Origin: Arthrobacter pascens
Lineage (GTDB): Bacteria; Actinomycetota; Actinomycetes; Actinomycetales; Micrococcaceae
Direction of reading: 5' to 3'
Length of the DNA stretch: 64,000 nucleotides
NCBI RefSeq assembly: GCF_030815585.1
Contig: NZ_JAUSWY010000001.1
Coordinates: 930,001-994,000, forward strand
Positions 55,642 through 64,000 of the stretch are shown in pieces. Below the pieces are notes generated by a model. That model made no database searches and had not been told where the DNA came from. It was given only the letters and a program-made list of their open reading frames with translations. The translations under genes were made by a program, and so were the position numbers. Each line of letters starts with the position of its first letter. The stretch's first letter is position 1.

Positions 55642-56595
55642 CGCATCGGCAAAGCCGGACCTATGGGGATGATCCAGCCCGGCGGTGCGGACTATCCGCT
55701 TGATCCGCGCTACGGCCTGCTGGAAACCATCAGCAAGATCGTCTTTCTGCAGTATCAGGACTGTGTAGCCAGCCGCCTCGAACGCCTTGTCACGCCTCCT
55801 GTCACTGAGGGCCTGGGCGTCCAGAAGGTGATGTTCGCCGTCGTACTGGATAGCCACGCGCCAATGACGATAGCCGAGATCGGCGGTCGGCGACAAGGCA
55901 TCACCGGCTCGCAAAACAAGTTGAAGGTCGGGTTCAGGCAGACCGGCGTCGGCCATCGCCAGACGGAGCAGGGATTCTGGTGCGGAATCGGCGCCGACCC
56001 GCATCAGGTCCAGCGCTTGCCTGGCGCGCACCACACCTTGAAGGTTTGGGTGGCGGCCCACCAGCGAACGCAGCCCGTCCAAGGTGTCGTACGGGTGTGT
56101 CCGTCCCTCGAAGTCCACTCGCGGAATGCGGATCAACTGATCGCCCATGCAGACGAGATCGCTGACCGACAGCCGCCGCGCCATGTCCAGCCACGTCCGC
56201 GATCGGGTGCTGATCCGGATGCCGTCGATCGATTCAATTTCATCCTCCCGTGCCAGTACCGTGTGGCCGAGTACGCCCCTGCGGCGCACCGAGGGCAGTG
56301 CCCGCGGCTTGCTCAAATGCAGCTCCGTCGAGTCCGCCAGCCAGGGTGGCAGTAACTGGCATCGGAGCCGGGCTGCGGTGACGTGTGAGACCCATGCACC
56401 GGGCGATGCGGCAGACAACGCCCTTGCGGCAGCCTCCAGTTCAAAGTTCCAGTCCGACGGGCGGTAGAGTCCGCGACCAACATGAATCACGTCTTTTCGT
56501 CGGAGCCTATGAGGGGGGAGGCCTGACGCCCGCGCGGAATCGAATGTGAACGGACCAGTTGCGAGGTGCCCTGGCAAAGTTTTGCGCTTTTGCAT
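55636..56595 (-). CDS. AbiEi-like/DUF559 endonuclease-fold protein
   Basis: 319 residues. The N-terminal third has a winged-helix-like RASGLPPHRLRRKDVIHVGR segment as in AbiEi-type proteins. The C-terminal part has ADLGYRHWRVAIQYDGEHHL and RRDKAFEAAGYTVLILQKDDL, the pattern of DUF559/very-short-patch-repair nuclease folds with an Asp...Glu pair. Such proteins are common orphan genes in Arthrobacter-like genomes and may be defence or toxin-antitoxin relatives; no partner is next to it. Its stop lies inside a repeat unit of array B, and array C lies upstream of its start. Confidence 0.6.
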   Translation of the reverse strand: MQKRKTLPGHLATGPFTFDSARASGLPPHRLRRKDVIHVGRGLYRPSDWNFELEAAARALSAASPGAWVSHVTAARLRCQLLPPWLADSTELHLSKPRALPSVRRRGVLGHTVLAREDEIESIDGIRISTRSRTWLDMARRLSVSDLVCMGDQLIRIPRVDFEGRTHPYDTLDGLRSLVGRHPNLQGVVRARQALDLMRVGADSAPESLLRLAMADAGLPEPDLQLVLRAGDALSPTADLGYRHWRVAIQYDGEHHLLDAQALSDRRRDKAFEAAGYTVLILQKDDLADGFQQAVARIKRIVRTAGLDHPHRSGFADAG

Positions 56596-56658
56596 GCTGG
56601 CATTGTGACCGAAACCCGATGGCGCTGCAGAGGTTATCCACAGGGCGTGAGGATCTGC

Positions 56659-56750
56659 GCAGGGAGTGAGAGAGGGTCGCGGGAAATGCGGCAGGGAGTG
56701 AGAGAGGGTCGCGGGAAATGCGGCAGGGAGTGAGAGAGGGTCGGGGGGAG
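56659..56750. repeat. Repeat array C: three inverted units, exact 32-bp period
   Basis: GTGAGAGAGGG occurs at 56666, 56698 and 56730, exactly 32 bp apart. Units 56661-56692 and 56693-56724 are identical across all 32 bases; the third diverges after TCG. Orientation is inverted relative to arrays A and B (CCCTCTCTCAC on the minus strand). It lies between the AbiEi-like gene start and the end of fhs, without a gene. Confidence 0.9.
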
Positions 56751-56756
56751 GGAGGA

Positions 56757-58439
56757 TCAGGAGAGGCCGACGGGGTTGCCTTCGCCGTCCACGTCCATGC
56801 GCATTGCCGCGGGAACGGCAGGCAGGCCAGGCATGGTCATCACGGCCCCGGTCAGGGCCACAATGAAACCGGCCCCGGTCTTGGGGATAAGGTCGCGCAC
56901 GTGAATGGTAAAGCCCTTCGGTGCGCCCAGCCGGGAGGCGTCGTCGCTGAACGAGTACTGGGTCTTGGCCATGCAGACCGGCATGCCGGACCAGCCGTTC
57001 TTTTCGATGTCGGCCAGCCGTTTCAGGGCGGGGACGGAGAAGTCCACCCCATCGGCGCCGTAGATCTCCTGGGCAATGGTCCTGATCTTCTCCTCCACAG
57101 GCAGGTCGAGCAGATAGAGGTGCCTGAAGCTGTTGGGCGCGGAGACCACAGCGGCCACCTTGGCCGCCAGCTCATCGCCGCCGTCCCCGCCGCCGCCCCG
57201 GCCCCAGACATCCGCGACGGCGGCCTGGACTCCTTCTGCCGCGCACCACTCCAGCAGCCAGTCGAGCTCCTCCTGCGTGTCCGTTCCGAACCTGTTGATG
57301 GCCACCACGGGGGTCACACCGAACTTCTCCACGTTATGCACGTGCCGCCGAAGGTTGGCGACGCCCGCCTGGAGCGCCGGAAGATCCGGTTCCGTGAGCC
57401 GTTCCTTGGCCACGCCACCGTGCATCTTGAGGGCCCGGACGGTGGCCACCACCACCACGGCCGACGGCGCCACGTCCTCAACCCGTGCCTTGATGTCCAT
57501 GAACTTCTCCGCCCCCAGATCCGCGCCGAAGCCGGCCTCGGTAACCACAATGTCTGCGAGCCGGCGCGCTGTCTGCGTAGCTATCAGCGAGTTGCAGCCG
57601 TGGGCGATGTTGGCGAACGGACCGCCGTGGACCAGCGCGGGAGTGCCGGCGATGGACTGCACCAGGTTGGGCTTGATGGCTTCCTTGAGGAGCAAGGTCA
57701 GGGCCCCCTGCACGCCGAGATCGGCCACGGTGACGGGCTCCCGGCCGTAGGTGTAGCCGAAGGTGATCTTGCCAAGGCGATCACGGAGGTCTGCTAGCCC
57801 CGTGGCCAGACAGAACACCGCCATGATCTCCGAGGCGACGGTAATGTCGAAGCCGTCCTGCCGGGGGACGCCCTGAGTGGGTCCGCCGAGCCCGATGATC
57901 ACCTCCCGCAGCGACCTGTCGTTCATGTCCAGGACCCGCTTGAACGTCATGCGCCGGGGATCGATGTTCAGCTCGTTGCCCTGGTAGATATGGTTGTCCA
58001 CGAGTGCCATGAGCGCATTGTTGGCAGAGGTCACGGCATGGAAGTCACCCGTAAAATGCAGGTTGATCTCGTCCATGGGCAGCACCTGCGAGTAGCCGCC
58101 GCCGGTTGCACCGCCTTTCATGCCCAGGATGGGGCCCAGCGACGGTTCCCGCAGCGCGATCATCACCTTGTGGCCTGCCCGGGCCAGTGAATCGGCGAGA
58201 CCTACCGTGGTGGTGGACTTCCCTTCGCCGGCCGGAGTAGGTGACATGGCCGAGACCAGCACCACTTTTCCCGCCGGAGCCGGAGCATCCAGACGCGCCG
58301 GATCAACCTTGGCCTTGAACCGCCCGTACAGTTCCAGCGCCTCGGCATTGATGCCGGCTGCTGCCGCTATTTCCTCGATGGGCCTGATGTGGGCCCGGCG
58401 GGCGATGTCGAGGTCGCTCGGGGAAATCCGTTCAGACAT
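56757..58439 (-). CDS. fhs: Formate-tetrahydrofolate ligase
   Basis: 560 residues. It makes 10-formyl-THF from formate, ATP and THF. The ATP-binding P-loop TPAGEGKST is at 68-76; EPSLGPILGMKGGATGGGYS and the conserved LNFTGDFHA-like segment (here LHFTGDFHAVTSANN) follow. The C-terminus reads TGAVMTMPGLPAVPAAMRMD. It is read toward repeat array C. Confidence 0.97.
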   Translation of the reverse strand: MSERISPSDLDIARRAHIRPIEEIAAAAGINAEALELYGRFKAKVDPARLDAPAPAGKVVLVSAMSPTPAGEGKSTTTVGLADSLARAGHKVMIALREPSLGPILGMKGGATGGGYSQVLPMDEINLHFTGDFHAVTSANNALMALVDNHIYQGNELNIDPRRMTFKRVLDMNDRSLREVIIGLGGPTQGVPRQDGFDITVASEIMAVFCLATGLADLRDRLGKITFGYTYGREPVTVADLGVQGALTLLLKEAIKPNLVQSIAGTPALVHGGPFANIAHGCNSLIATQTARRLADIVVTEAGFGADLGAEKFMDIKARVEDVAPSAVVVVATVRALKMHGGVAKERLTEPDLPALQAGVANLRRHVHNVEKFGVTPVVAINRFGTDTQEELDWLLEWCAAEGVQAAVADVWGRGGGGDGGDELAAKVAAVVSAPNSFRHLYLLDLPVEEKIRTIAQEIYGADGVDFSVPALKRLADIEKNGWSGMPVCMAKTQYSFSDDASRLGAPKGFTIHVRDLIPKTGAGFIVALTGAVMTMPGLPAVPAAMRMDVDGEGNPVGLS

Positions 58440-58491
58440 CTTTGTCCTTTGTTAGGGCATCTTCTTCAGGCAGGCGCGGGTGGCGCCCGCC

Positions 58492-59748
58492 TCAGGGCGC
58501 CGGGATCAGCCGGTGCTCCAAGTAATTGTCGACGGCGGCGTGGTAACTTTCCAGCGTGATGGCGGCAGTGCGCTGCCATCCGGAGTTCTGGGCCCTGATG
58601 GAGGCGGCCCGGCCCATATCTTCCCGGGTGGCCGGATCGTCGTACAGGGCTTCGAGGGCATCGGCCCAGTCCGCGGCATGGTGCCCTTCCACCAGCAGCC
58701 CGGTCCGGCCATGGCAGATGGCACGGGACAGCCCGCCCACCCGGGTACCGACCACCGGCGTCCCGCAGGCCTGTGCCTCCAGGGCCACCAGCCCGAAGGA
58801 CTCGCTGTAGGAGGGCATCACCACAACGTCCGCGGCCCTGAACCAGGAGGCGAGTTCCGGTGCGCCCACCGGGGGAAGGTGCGTGACGACGTCGTCCAGT
58901 CCAGCATCCGCGATGAGGTGACGGAGGTTGAAGTCCTTGTTGCCGCTGAGGGCGCCCAGGATGGTGAGCCGCAGATTGATCTCCGGGCGCCGGGAGCGCA
59001 GCAGGGCGGCGGCCTTGAGCAACACGTGCGGGCCTTTCAGCCGCTGGATGCGGCCGGCGAAGACCAGATGGAAGGCTTCCCGGGGCACCCCGCGTTCGGC
59101 CCGCGACCGCGCCCGGAAGGCGGGGGTGAAGGTGCTGAGGTCCACGCCTGGCGCTGCCACGTCAATCTGGTCGAAATCCGCGTTGTAGTGCGACACGAGT
59201 TCCTCGGCTTCGGCGCTGGTGTTGGCGATCAGGCGCGCGGCTCCGTCAACAATTCTGTGCTCGCCCAGTTCCCTCCGCCGCGGCTCAGGGTGTTCCCCGG
59301 ACTCGAGCAGCAGGTTCTTGACCTTGGCCATGGTGTGCATGGTGTGGACCAGCGGCACGCCCCAGAGTTCGGACAGCTCCAGGCCTGCAATGCCGGATAC
59401 CCAGTAGTGCGAGTGGATGACGTCATACCGGCCGTGCGGCTGGCGCTGGCGGATCTGCTCGATTTCGGCCACCAGGCTGTGCAGCAAACCCGGCAGGTCT
59501 TCCTTGGGGATCTTCCGCGGCGGTCCGGCCAGGACGTTGTGGACGCAGACGCCGGGGCCGGGATGTTCGACGGCTGGCTGCCCGGCTGATGTGGACCGGG
59601 TGAAGATTTCCACTTCCACACCGGTTTCGGCGAGTGCGGAAGCCAGCTCCCGGATGTAAACGTTCATCCCGCCGGCGTCGCCGGAGCCCGGCTGCTCCAT
59701 CGGCGAGGTGTGGAGGGAGAGCAGCGCGACCCTGCGGATCAGTGCCAT
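58492..59748 (-). CDS. mshA: D-inositol-3-phosphate glycosyltransferase MshA
   Basis: 418 residues from ATG 59748; the longer upstream frame adds 22 unsupported residues. GT-B fold, family GT4. The N-terminal LHTSPMEQPGSGDAGGMNVYI is the UDP-GlcNAc and inositol phosphate-binding region of MshA; later PSYSESFGLVALEAQACGTP is the nucleotide-binding E-x7-E stretch. It catalyses the first committed step of mycothiol synthesis, using the product of Ino1. It is 52 bp from fhs. Confidence 0.93.
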   Translation of the reverse strand: MALIRRVALLSLHTSPMEQPGSGDAGGMNVYIRELASALAETGVEVEIFTRSTSAGQPAVEHPGPGVCVHNVLAGPPRKIPKEDLPGLLHSLVAEIEQIRQRQPHGRYDVIHSHYWVSGIAGLELSELWGVPLVHTMHTMAKVKNLLLESGEHPEPRRRELGEHRIVDGAARLIANTSAEAEELVSHYNADFDQIDVAAPGVDLSTFTPAFRARSRAERGVPREAFHLVFAGRIQRLKGPHVLLKAAALLRSRRPEINLRLTILGALSGNKDFNLRHLIADAGLDDVVTHLPPVGAPELASWFRAADVVVMPSYSESFGLVALEAQACGTPVVGTRVGGLSRAICHGRTGLLVEGHHAADWADALEALYDDPATREDMGRAASIRAQNSGWQRTAAITLESYHAAVDNYLEHRLIPAP

Positions 59749-59871
59749 GGGATCTCTCCTTCCAACCAGCGGCGGCGCACCCGCCGCGCCTCGGTAGTGC
59801 ATTCGATAAAACACTACTCCTCTGTTAACGACCGTCTCCGCGGCCCGTGCCCGGCTGCTAACGTGGCGCGT

Positions 59872-60399
59872 GTGAAGGCAGCCACAGATTCGATATCAGC
59901 GTCCGGGGACTTCTCGGTTCGGCCGGCCACCGCCGCCGACTGGCCCGGCATGTGGGCCGTGCTGGAGCCCGTCATCAGGGCCGGCGAAACGTTCACGTGG
60001 GACCGGGACACTACTGAGGAGGACGCCCGCAATCGCTGGTTCAAGGAGGCGCCGGGCCAGGCGTTCGTGGCGGTGACGTCCGACGGCGGCGTGATCGGTA
60101 CCGGCGAACTGCACCCCAACCAGGGCGGCGGGGGACGCCACGTGGCCAACGCCGGCTATATGGTTCACCGCGACCACGGAGGCAAGGGCGTCGCGAAGGC
60201 GCTGTGTGCCTATTCCCTGGACACGGCGAGGGCCGCCGGGTTCCGGGCGATGCAGTTCAACGCCGTCGTAGCAAGCAATGTGCGGGCCGTGGCGGCATGG
60301 CAGGCCATGGGCTTCGAGGTGCTCGGCACCGTTCCCGAGGCTTTCGACCATCCCACCCTGGGATACGTCGGGCTTCACGTGATGCACCGCAAGCTCTAG
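59872..60399 (+). CDS. GNAT-family N-acetyltransferase
   Basis: 175 residues from a GTG at 59872; a GTG three codons earlier (59863) is possible. The acetyl-CoA-binding motif lies in VHRDHGGKGVAKALCAYSLD (near residue 99), and the C-terminal VRAVAAWQAMGFEVLGTVP is typical. The substrate is unknown. It ends four bases inside the convergent family 4 glycosidase gene. Confidence 0.9.
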   Translation: MKAATDSISASGDFSVRPATAADWPGMWAVLEPVIRAGETFTWDRDTTEEDARNRWFKEAPGQAFVAVTSDGGVIGTGELHPNQGGGGRHVANAGYMVHRDHGGKGVAKALCAYSLDTARAAGFRAMQFNAVVASNVRAVAAWQAMGFEVLGTVPEAFDHPTLGYVGLHVMHRKL

Positions 60400-61844
60400 C
60401 CTGCGCCCATTCCGTCGGACGCACGCCAGAGCCCCCTCAGTGCGGGAAATTCCCGTTCATAGCCGGCCAGCAGTGCGGCCCCCAGCAGAGGGGAATCCAC
60501 CAGCGGGTGCCGGGCAAAAGCGTCGACGGCGGCGGCCCGGTCTCCGTTCGTCGCCGCCCGGACGGTGAGCCGTTCGACGTCCTTGACCCGCCGGAGCAGG
60601 TCAAGTTGCTCCTCCGGCGGGGCGGACTGCGGAAGCGGCACCGCGCCGTCGGGCGTTACGGTGCAGGGAACCTCGACGACGGCGTCCGCCGGAAGTCCCG
60701 GAATTGCTGCTTCCGAGGCAGCCGTTTGAGCGTCTTCCGGACTGGTTGGCAGCGCGTTGCGTGTGTTGAGGATCAACTGGGTGGCGCCGGCTCCGGCGCT
60801 GCCGCCGGTTAAAGCGCGCATGACGGCGAGCGCCACGCGCTCATACCCGCCGCCGGCAAGGTCGTCCTCGTCGCGTTGCTCGCCGTGAGTCCGTGCCTCG
60901 GCCAGGTAGCCTTCCTCCCGGGACCGGCGGGCCGCGTCCCATAGCCGGTAGGCATCGGCACCTGCTGCAGCGAGCCGGGGGTAGAGCTCTGCCTGCTGGT
61001 TGTGGATGGATTCGCCGCGGGTCTGAGCCATGGCGCGCATGGCCGCTGCGGCGCTGTCCCGTTGGTAGTAGTAATACATGTACTCGTTGGGCAGGGCACC
61101 CAGGCGGGCCAGGAACGGTTGGGGAAAAAGGCGGCCTTCCTCGAATGACTCGAGGGCCCGGGGGTCGGACAGCAGGCCCGCGAGCAGATCGCGCCCGCCG
61201 GACTCCAGCCGGTAGAGCCAGCCCAGGTGGTTGAGCCCGTAGTAGCCCACGCCGTCGAGCCTTCCGTCCTGCAGCGGCATGCCGGCCGCGCGGGCCGCCC
61301 GGTGCACCAGTCCGCCGGCGGAGTCGCAAATCCCGATGGCTTTCCGCCCTAGGACGGGCACCAGGGCTTCGGTGACCATGCCAGCCGGGTTGGTGAAGTT
61401 GATGAGCCAGGCGTCCGGACAGTGCTCCATCATGTGCCGGGCAAGGTCCAGCATTTCGGGGATGGTGCGCAGGGCGTAGGAAATACCGCCCGCGCCGGTG
61501 GTTTCCTGCCCCAGCAGGCCGAGCTCCTGCGCGACGCGTTCGTCGGCGATCCGGCCTGCCGTCCCGCCGGGGCGGATGGCCGCGAACACCATCTGCGTTC
61601 CGGCCAGGGCTTCGGGCAGGGACGTGGCGGTGCGGACCGACGGCGCGCCTCCGGTGCCGCCGCCTGGTTCTCCGCCGCTGGCGGACGGCATGGCCCGCAG
61701 CACCGCGGTGATGGCGCTGAGGCGGGCGGGATCGACGTCGAACAGCACCAGTTCGCTGACCATCCCCGCAAAGGCGCCGGAGGCCAGCGCCCGGTACACA
61801 AGCGGCACCCGGAATCCGCCGCCGCCGGCAATCATGAGCCGCAT
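60396..61844 (-). CDS. Family 4 glycosidase, 6-phospho-beta-glucosidase type
   Basis: 482 residues. GH4 enzymes use NAD and a metal ion for a redox-aided hydrolysis. The NAD-binding start MRLMIAGGGGFRVPLV is present. The metal/substrate motifs NFTNPAGMVTEA, IGICDS (metal Cys) and YGLNHLGW (metal His) are in order. Exact substrate unclear: 6-phospho-beta-glucosides are the usual ones. It is divergent from a PfkB-type kinase with 62 bp between, which may form one sugar-use unit. Confidence 0.9.
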   Translation of the reverse strand: MRLMIAGGGGFRVPLVYRALASGAFAGMVSELVLFDVDPARLSAITAVLRAMPSASGGEPGGGTGGAPSVRTATSLPEALAGTQMVFAAIRPGGTAGRIADERVAQELGLLGQETTGAGGISYALRTIPEMLDLARHMMEHCPDAWLINFTNPAGMVTEALVPVLGRKAIGICDSAGGLVHRAARAAGMPLQDGRLDGVGYYGLNHLGWLYRLESGGRDLLAGLLSDPRALESFEEGRLFPQPFLARLGALPNEYMYYYYQRDSAAAAMRAMAQTRGESIHNQQAELYPRLAAAGADAYRLWDAARRSREEGYLAEARTHGEQRDEDDLAGGGYERVALAVMRALTGGSAGAGATQLILNTRNALPTSPEDAQTAASEAAIPGLPADAVVEVPCTVTPDGAVPLPQSAPPEEQLDLLRRVKDVERLTVRAATNGDRAAAVDAFARHPLVDSPLLGAALLAGYEREFPALRGLWRASDGMGAG

Positions 61845-61906
61845 AGGCAGCAGTCTAGGCCTGGCGGCGGGCCTGCCCCTATCGCCGGGCGGCGGCAGGG
61901 CGTAGT

Positions 61907-63007
61907 GTGCCGGACATGGACGCGATCCCCGCCCGCCGATTCGACCCGCTCTCAGCCGTCCGCACGCCGTCGGACGGGGAGTTCGACCTGATTCTCGCCG
62001 GAACGGTGTTCCAGGACATCATCTTCACCGGATTGCCCCATGCTCCTGAGCCGGGCACCGAAATCTGGAGCGAGGGCATGGGCAGCTGCCCCGGCGGAGT
62101 GGCAAACCAGGCCATCGCCGCGGCCAGGCTGGGCCTCCGGACGGGCTTGGCGGCGGCCTTCGGGGATGACGGCTACGGGGACTACAACTGGAAGATCCTG
62201 GCAGGACAGGAACACGTGGACCTCAGCCTCTCGCGCCGCATACCGGGGTGGCACTCGCCGGTCACGGTGTCCCTCAGTGTCCATAACGACCGGTCGCTGG
62301 TGACGCACGGACACCCTCCGCCGATGACGTCCTCGGAGCTGATCGGTCCGCCGCCGTCGGCGCTCGCAGGCATCGCTGAACTCGGCACGGAGATTGAGCC
62401 GTGGGCCAAGGCGGCCCATCAGGCCGGTGTCAAACTTTTTGGGGACGTGGGCTGGGATCCCAGCGGGGAATGGTCGCCGGTCAGGCTGGAGAACCTGCAG
62501 TATTTCCACGCTTTCCTGCCCAACCAGCGGGAGGCCATGGCGTTCACCGGTAAGGACGATCCATGGGCAGCGCTGTACGCCCTGGCGGACCGGGTACCGG
62601 TTGCGGTGGTGACGCTCGGCGCCCAAGGTGCCATGGCTGTGGACTCGGAGACGGGGGAGGAGGAGTGGGTGCCGTCGCTGCCTGTCACAGCCTACGATCC
62701 CACCGGCGCCGGCGACTGCTTCGATGCGGCCTTCATTGTGGGCAGCCTTGCTGGCTGGCCGCTGGGGAACAGGCTCCGCTTCGCCAATCTCTGCGCCTCG
62801 CTGGCAGTGCAGGAAGTAGGCGGTTCGCTGGCAGCACCCGGATGGGGCGACATCGCCGACTGGTGGCAGCGGGCCAACGCCCGGCGTGAGCGCCAGAGCA
62901 GCCAGTGGCTCCGCCGCTTCGCCTTCCTGGCCGAGATCGTCCGGGACGTCCCGCTGGCAGCGCAGCGCCGGGCCACGGCCACCATCGCGCATCTGTCTGA
63001 CGCCTAG
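61907..63007 (+). CDS. PfkB-family carbohydrate kinase
   Basis: 366 residues from GTG 61907, preceded by CAGGG; an ATG at 61916 is an alternative. The C-terminal PfkB signature DPTGAGDCFDAAFIVG has the catalytic Asp. The N-terminal GMGSCPGGVANQAIAAARLG is the sugar-binding Gly-Gly region. It phosphorylates a sugar or nucleoside not identified here. It is divergent from the GH4 gene, whose substrates carry a phosphate, so the two may share a pathway. Confidence 0.9.
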   Translation: MPDMDAIPARRFDPLSAVRTPSDGEFDLILAGTVFQDIIFTGLPHAPEPGTEIWSEGMGSCPGGVANQAIAAARLGLRTGLAAAFGDDGYGDYNWKILAGQEHVDLSLSRRIPGWHSPVTVSLSVHNDRSLVTHGHPPPMTSSELIGPPPSALAGIAELGTEIEPWAKAAHQAGVKLFGDVGWDPSGEWSPVRLENLQYFHAFLPNQREAMAFTGKDDPWAALYALADRVPVAVVTLGAQGAMAVDSETGEEEWVPSLPVTAYDPTGAGDCFDAAFIVGSLAGWPLGNRLRFANLCASLAVQEVGGSLAAPGWGDIADWWQRANARRERQSSQWLRRFAFLAEIVRDVPLAAQRRATATIAHLSDA

Positions 63008-63134
63008 TCTCAGTTGCCTGCGTCCGTTGCCTGCGTCTGTTGCCTGACCGGCGGGCCGCTTCCTGGGCATGGCCGCCGGAGACTGGAGCCGGCACGATTA
63101 TCCCGCCCTGACCGCCCGCACTAGAATCACTAAC

Positions 63135-64000
63135 GTGACTTACCCCGTAACAACTGGCGACTTCAGCGCGGCCTCAGGAGCGGATCCCCTGTACGAGCGG
63201 TCCGCCGTCATAGACCTGGACGCCATCCGGCATAACGTGCGCCGGCTGGCCGATGCGGCCTCGCCCGCCAAGGTCATGGCCGTGGTGAAGGCCGATGCCT
63301 ACGGACATGGAGCCGTTCCGGTGGCCCGGGCCGCATTGGAAGCCGGCGCGTCGTGGCTGGGGGTGGCCCACATCTCCGAGGCCCTTGCGTTGCGTACCGC
63401 GGGCATCGATGCCCCCCTGCTGGCCTGGCTGCACACGACGGAAAGCAACTTCGGCGCGGCGGTGGCTGCCGGCGTCGACATCGGATGCTCCGGCTGGGAG
63501 CTGGACCGGATTGTGGCAGCCGCCCGTGAACAGGAGCGTCCCGCCAGGATCCATTTGAAGGTGGACACGGGGCTGGGCCGGAACGGCGCAACAATCGAAT
63601 CCTGGGACCAGCTGGTGGGCGAAGCCATGGAGTACCAGGACCAAGGCATCCTGCGGGTGGTGGGCATTTTCTCCCATCTTTCCGTTGCCGACGAACCGCA
63701 GCGCCCCGAAACCGACCAGCAGCTTGCCGCGTTCCGTGAAGTGCTCGCAGTGGCCGAGGACGCCGGCGTGGATCCGGAAGTCCGGCACCTCGCCAACACC
63801 CCGGCCACGCTGTCCCGGCCGGATACGCACTTCGACCTGGTCCGGGTGGGACTGGGCATCTACGGACTTTCGCCTTTTGAGGGCCAGACATCCGCCGAAC
63901 TGGGCCTCCGCCCTGCCATGACCCTGCGCACTCTTGTGTCCCAGTGCAAGGACGTTCCGGCGGGACAGGGTGTTTCTTACGGGCTCCGGTACCACACCAG
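63135..64000 (+). CDS. alr: Alanine racemase, truncated by window end
   Basis: 288 residues visible from a GTG at 63135; the frame is open to the right edge. The PLP lysine lies in VMAVVKADAYGHG. Further family segments are LKVDTGLGRNGA, RVVGIFSHLSVAD and LVRVGLGIYGLSP. It interconverts L- and D-alanine for cell-wall synthesis. The catalytic Tyr and the C-terminal domain lie outside the window. Confidence 0.95.
   Translation, partial: MTYPVTTGDFSAASGADPLYERSAVIDLDAIRHNVRRLADAASPAKVMAVVKADAYGHGAVPVARAALEAGASWLGVAHISEALALRTAGIDAPLLAWLHTTESNFGAAVAAGVDIGCSGWELDRIVAAAREQERPARIHLKVDTGLGRNGATIESWDQLVGEAMEYQDQGILRVVGIFSHLSVADEPQRPETDQQLAAFREVLAVAEDAGVDPEVRHLANTPATLSRPDTHFDLVRVGLGIYGLSPFEGQTSAELGLRPAMTLRTLVSQCKDVPAGQGVSYGLRYHT

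Noticed and set aside
54167..56750. The 32-bp repeats as a CRISPR array
   Set aside because: Only about 11-20 bp are conserved in A and B, while C is tandem without unique spacers; there are no cas genes and no 28-37-bp repeat with variable spacers.

Overview
The window is a GC-rich actinobacterial chromosome segment, most likely from Arthrobacter, Pseudarthrobacter or a close relative in the Micrococcaceae. The evidence is the ribosomal operon layout (no rpsN between rplE and rpsH, no rpsD between rpsK and rpoA), the frequent GTG starts, the mycothiol genes ino1 and mshA, and the treX-treY-treZ cluster. No tRNA, rRNA, CRISPR array, phage or insertion sequence was recognised.

Region 1 (1-2419) holds an unrecognised multi-pass membrane protein cut by the window edge, a 41-residue one-helix protein, and a family 1 beta-glucosidase with a LacI-type operator-like site upstream. 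Region 2 (2804-21233) is the S10, spc and alpha ribosomal protein series with secY, adk, map, a P1/NylC-type self-processing hydrolase, infA, rpoA and truA. Hairpins divide it into transcription blocks, and a 14-bp inverted repeat lies in the 487-bp rpsQ-rplN gap.

Region 3 (21239-36104) is a block of cell-surface genes of about 15 kb between truA and rplM. It has two halves. The first is an alternate (SipW/TasA-like) secretion cluster: two SipW-type signal peptidases, three substrate-like proteins, and a fourth substrate-like domain fused to the second peptidase. The second is a full Tad/Flp pilus operon (tadV, flp, tadE, tadG, cpaB, tadZ, tadA, tadB, tadC), ending in an Hpt-like protein that has lost its phospho-accepting histidine. 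A PAS histidine kinase and a divergent OmpR-family regulator sit between the halves. This region is the best candidate for an undescribed, jointly controlled surface-fibre system.

Region 4 (36364-53000) is mostly housekeeping: rplM-rpsI-glmM, mscL, a VanY-like carboxypeptidase, coaA, glmS, acpS, an Nnr epimerase/dehydratase fusion, the trehalose-from-glycogen operon treX-treY-treZ, and an aldo/keto reductase.

Region 5 (53076-64000) runs from ino1 to a truncated alr. Between ino1 and fhs is an accessory patch with a frameshifted MerR regulator, a DUF2306-like membrane protein, an AbiEi/DUF559-like protein, and three arrays of a short repeat with a period of about 32 bp. After it come fhs, mshA, a GNAT acetyltransferase, a family 4 glycosidase with a divergent PfkB kinase, and alr.
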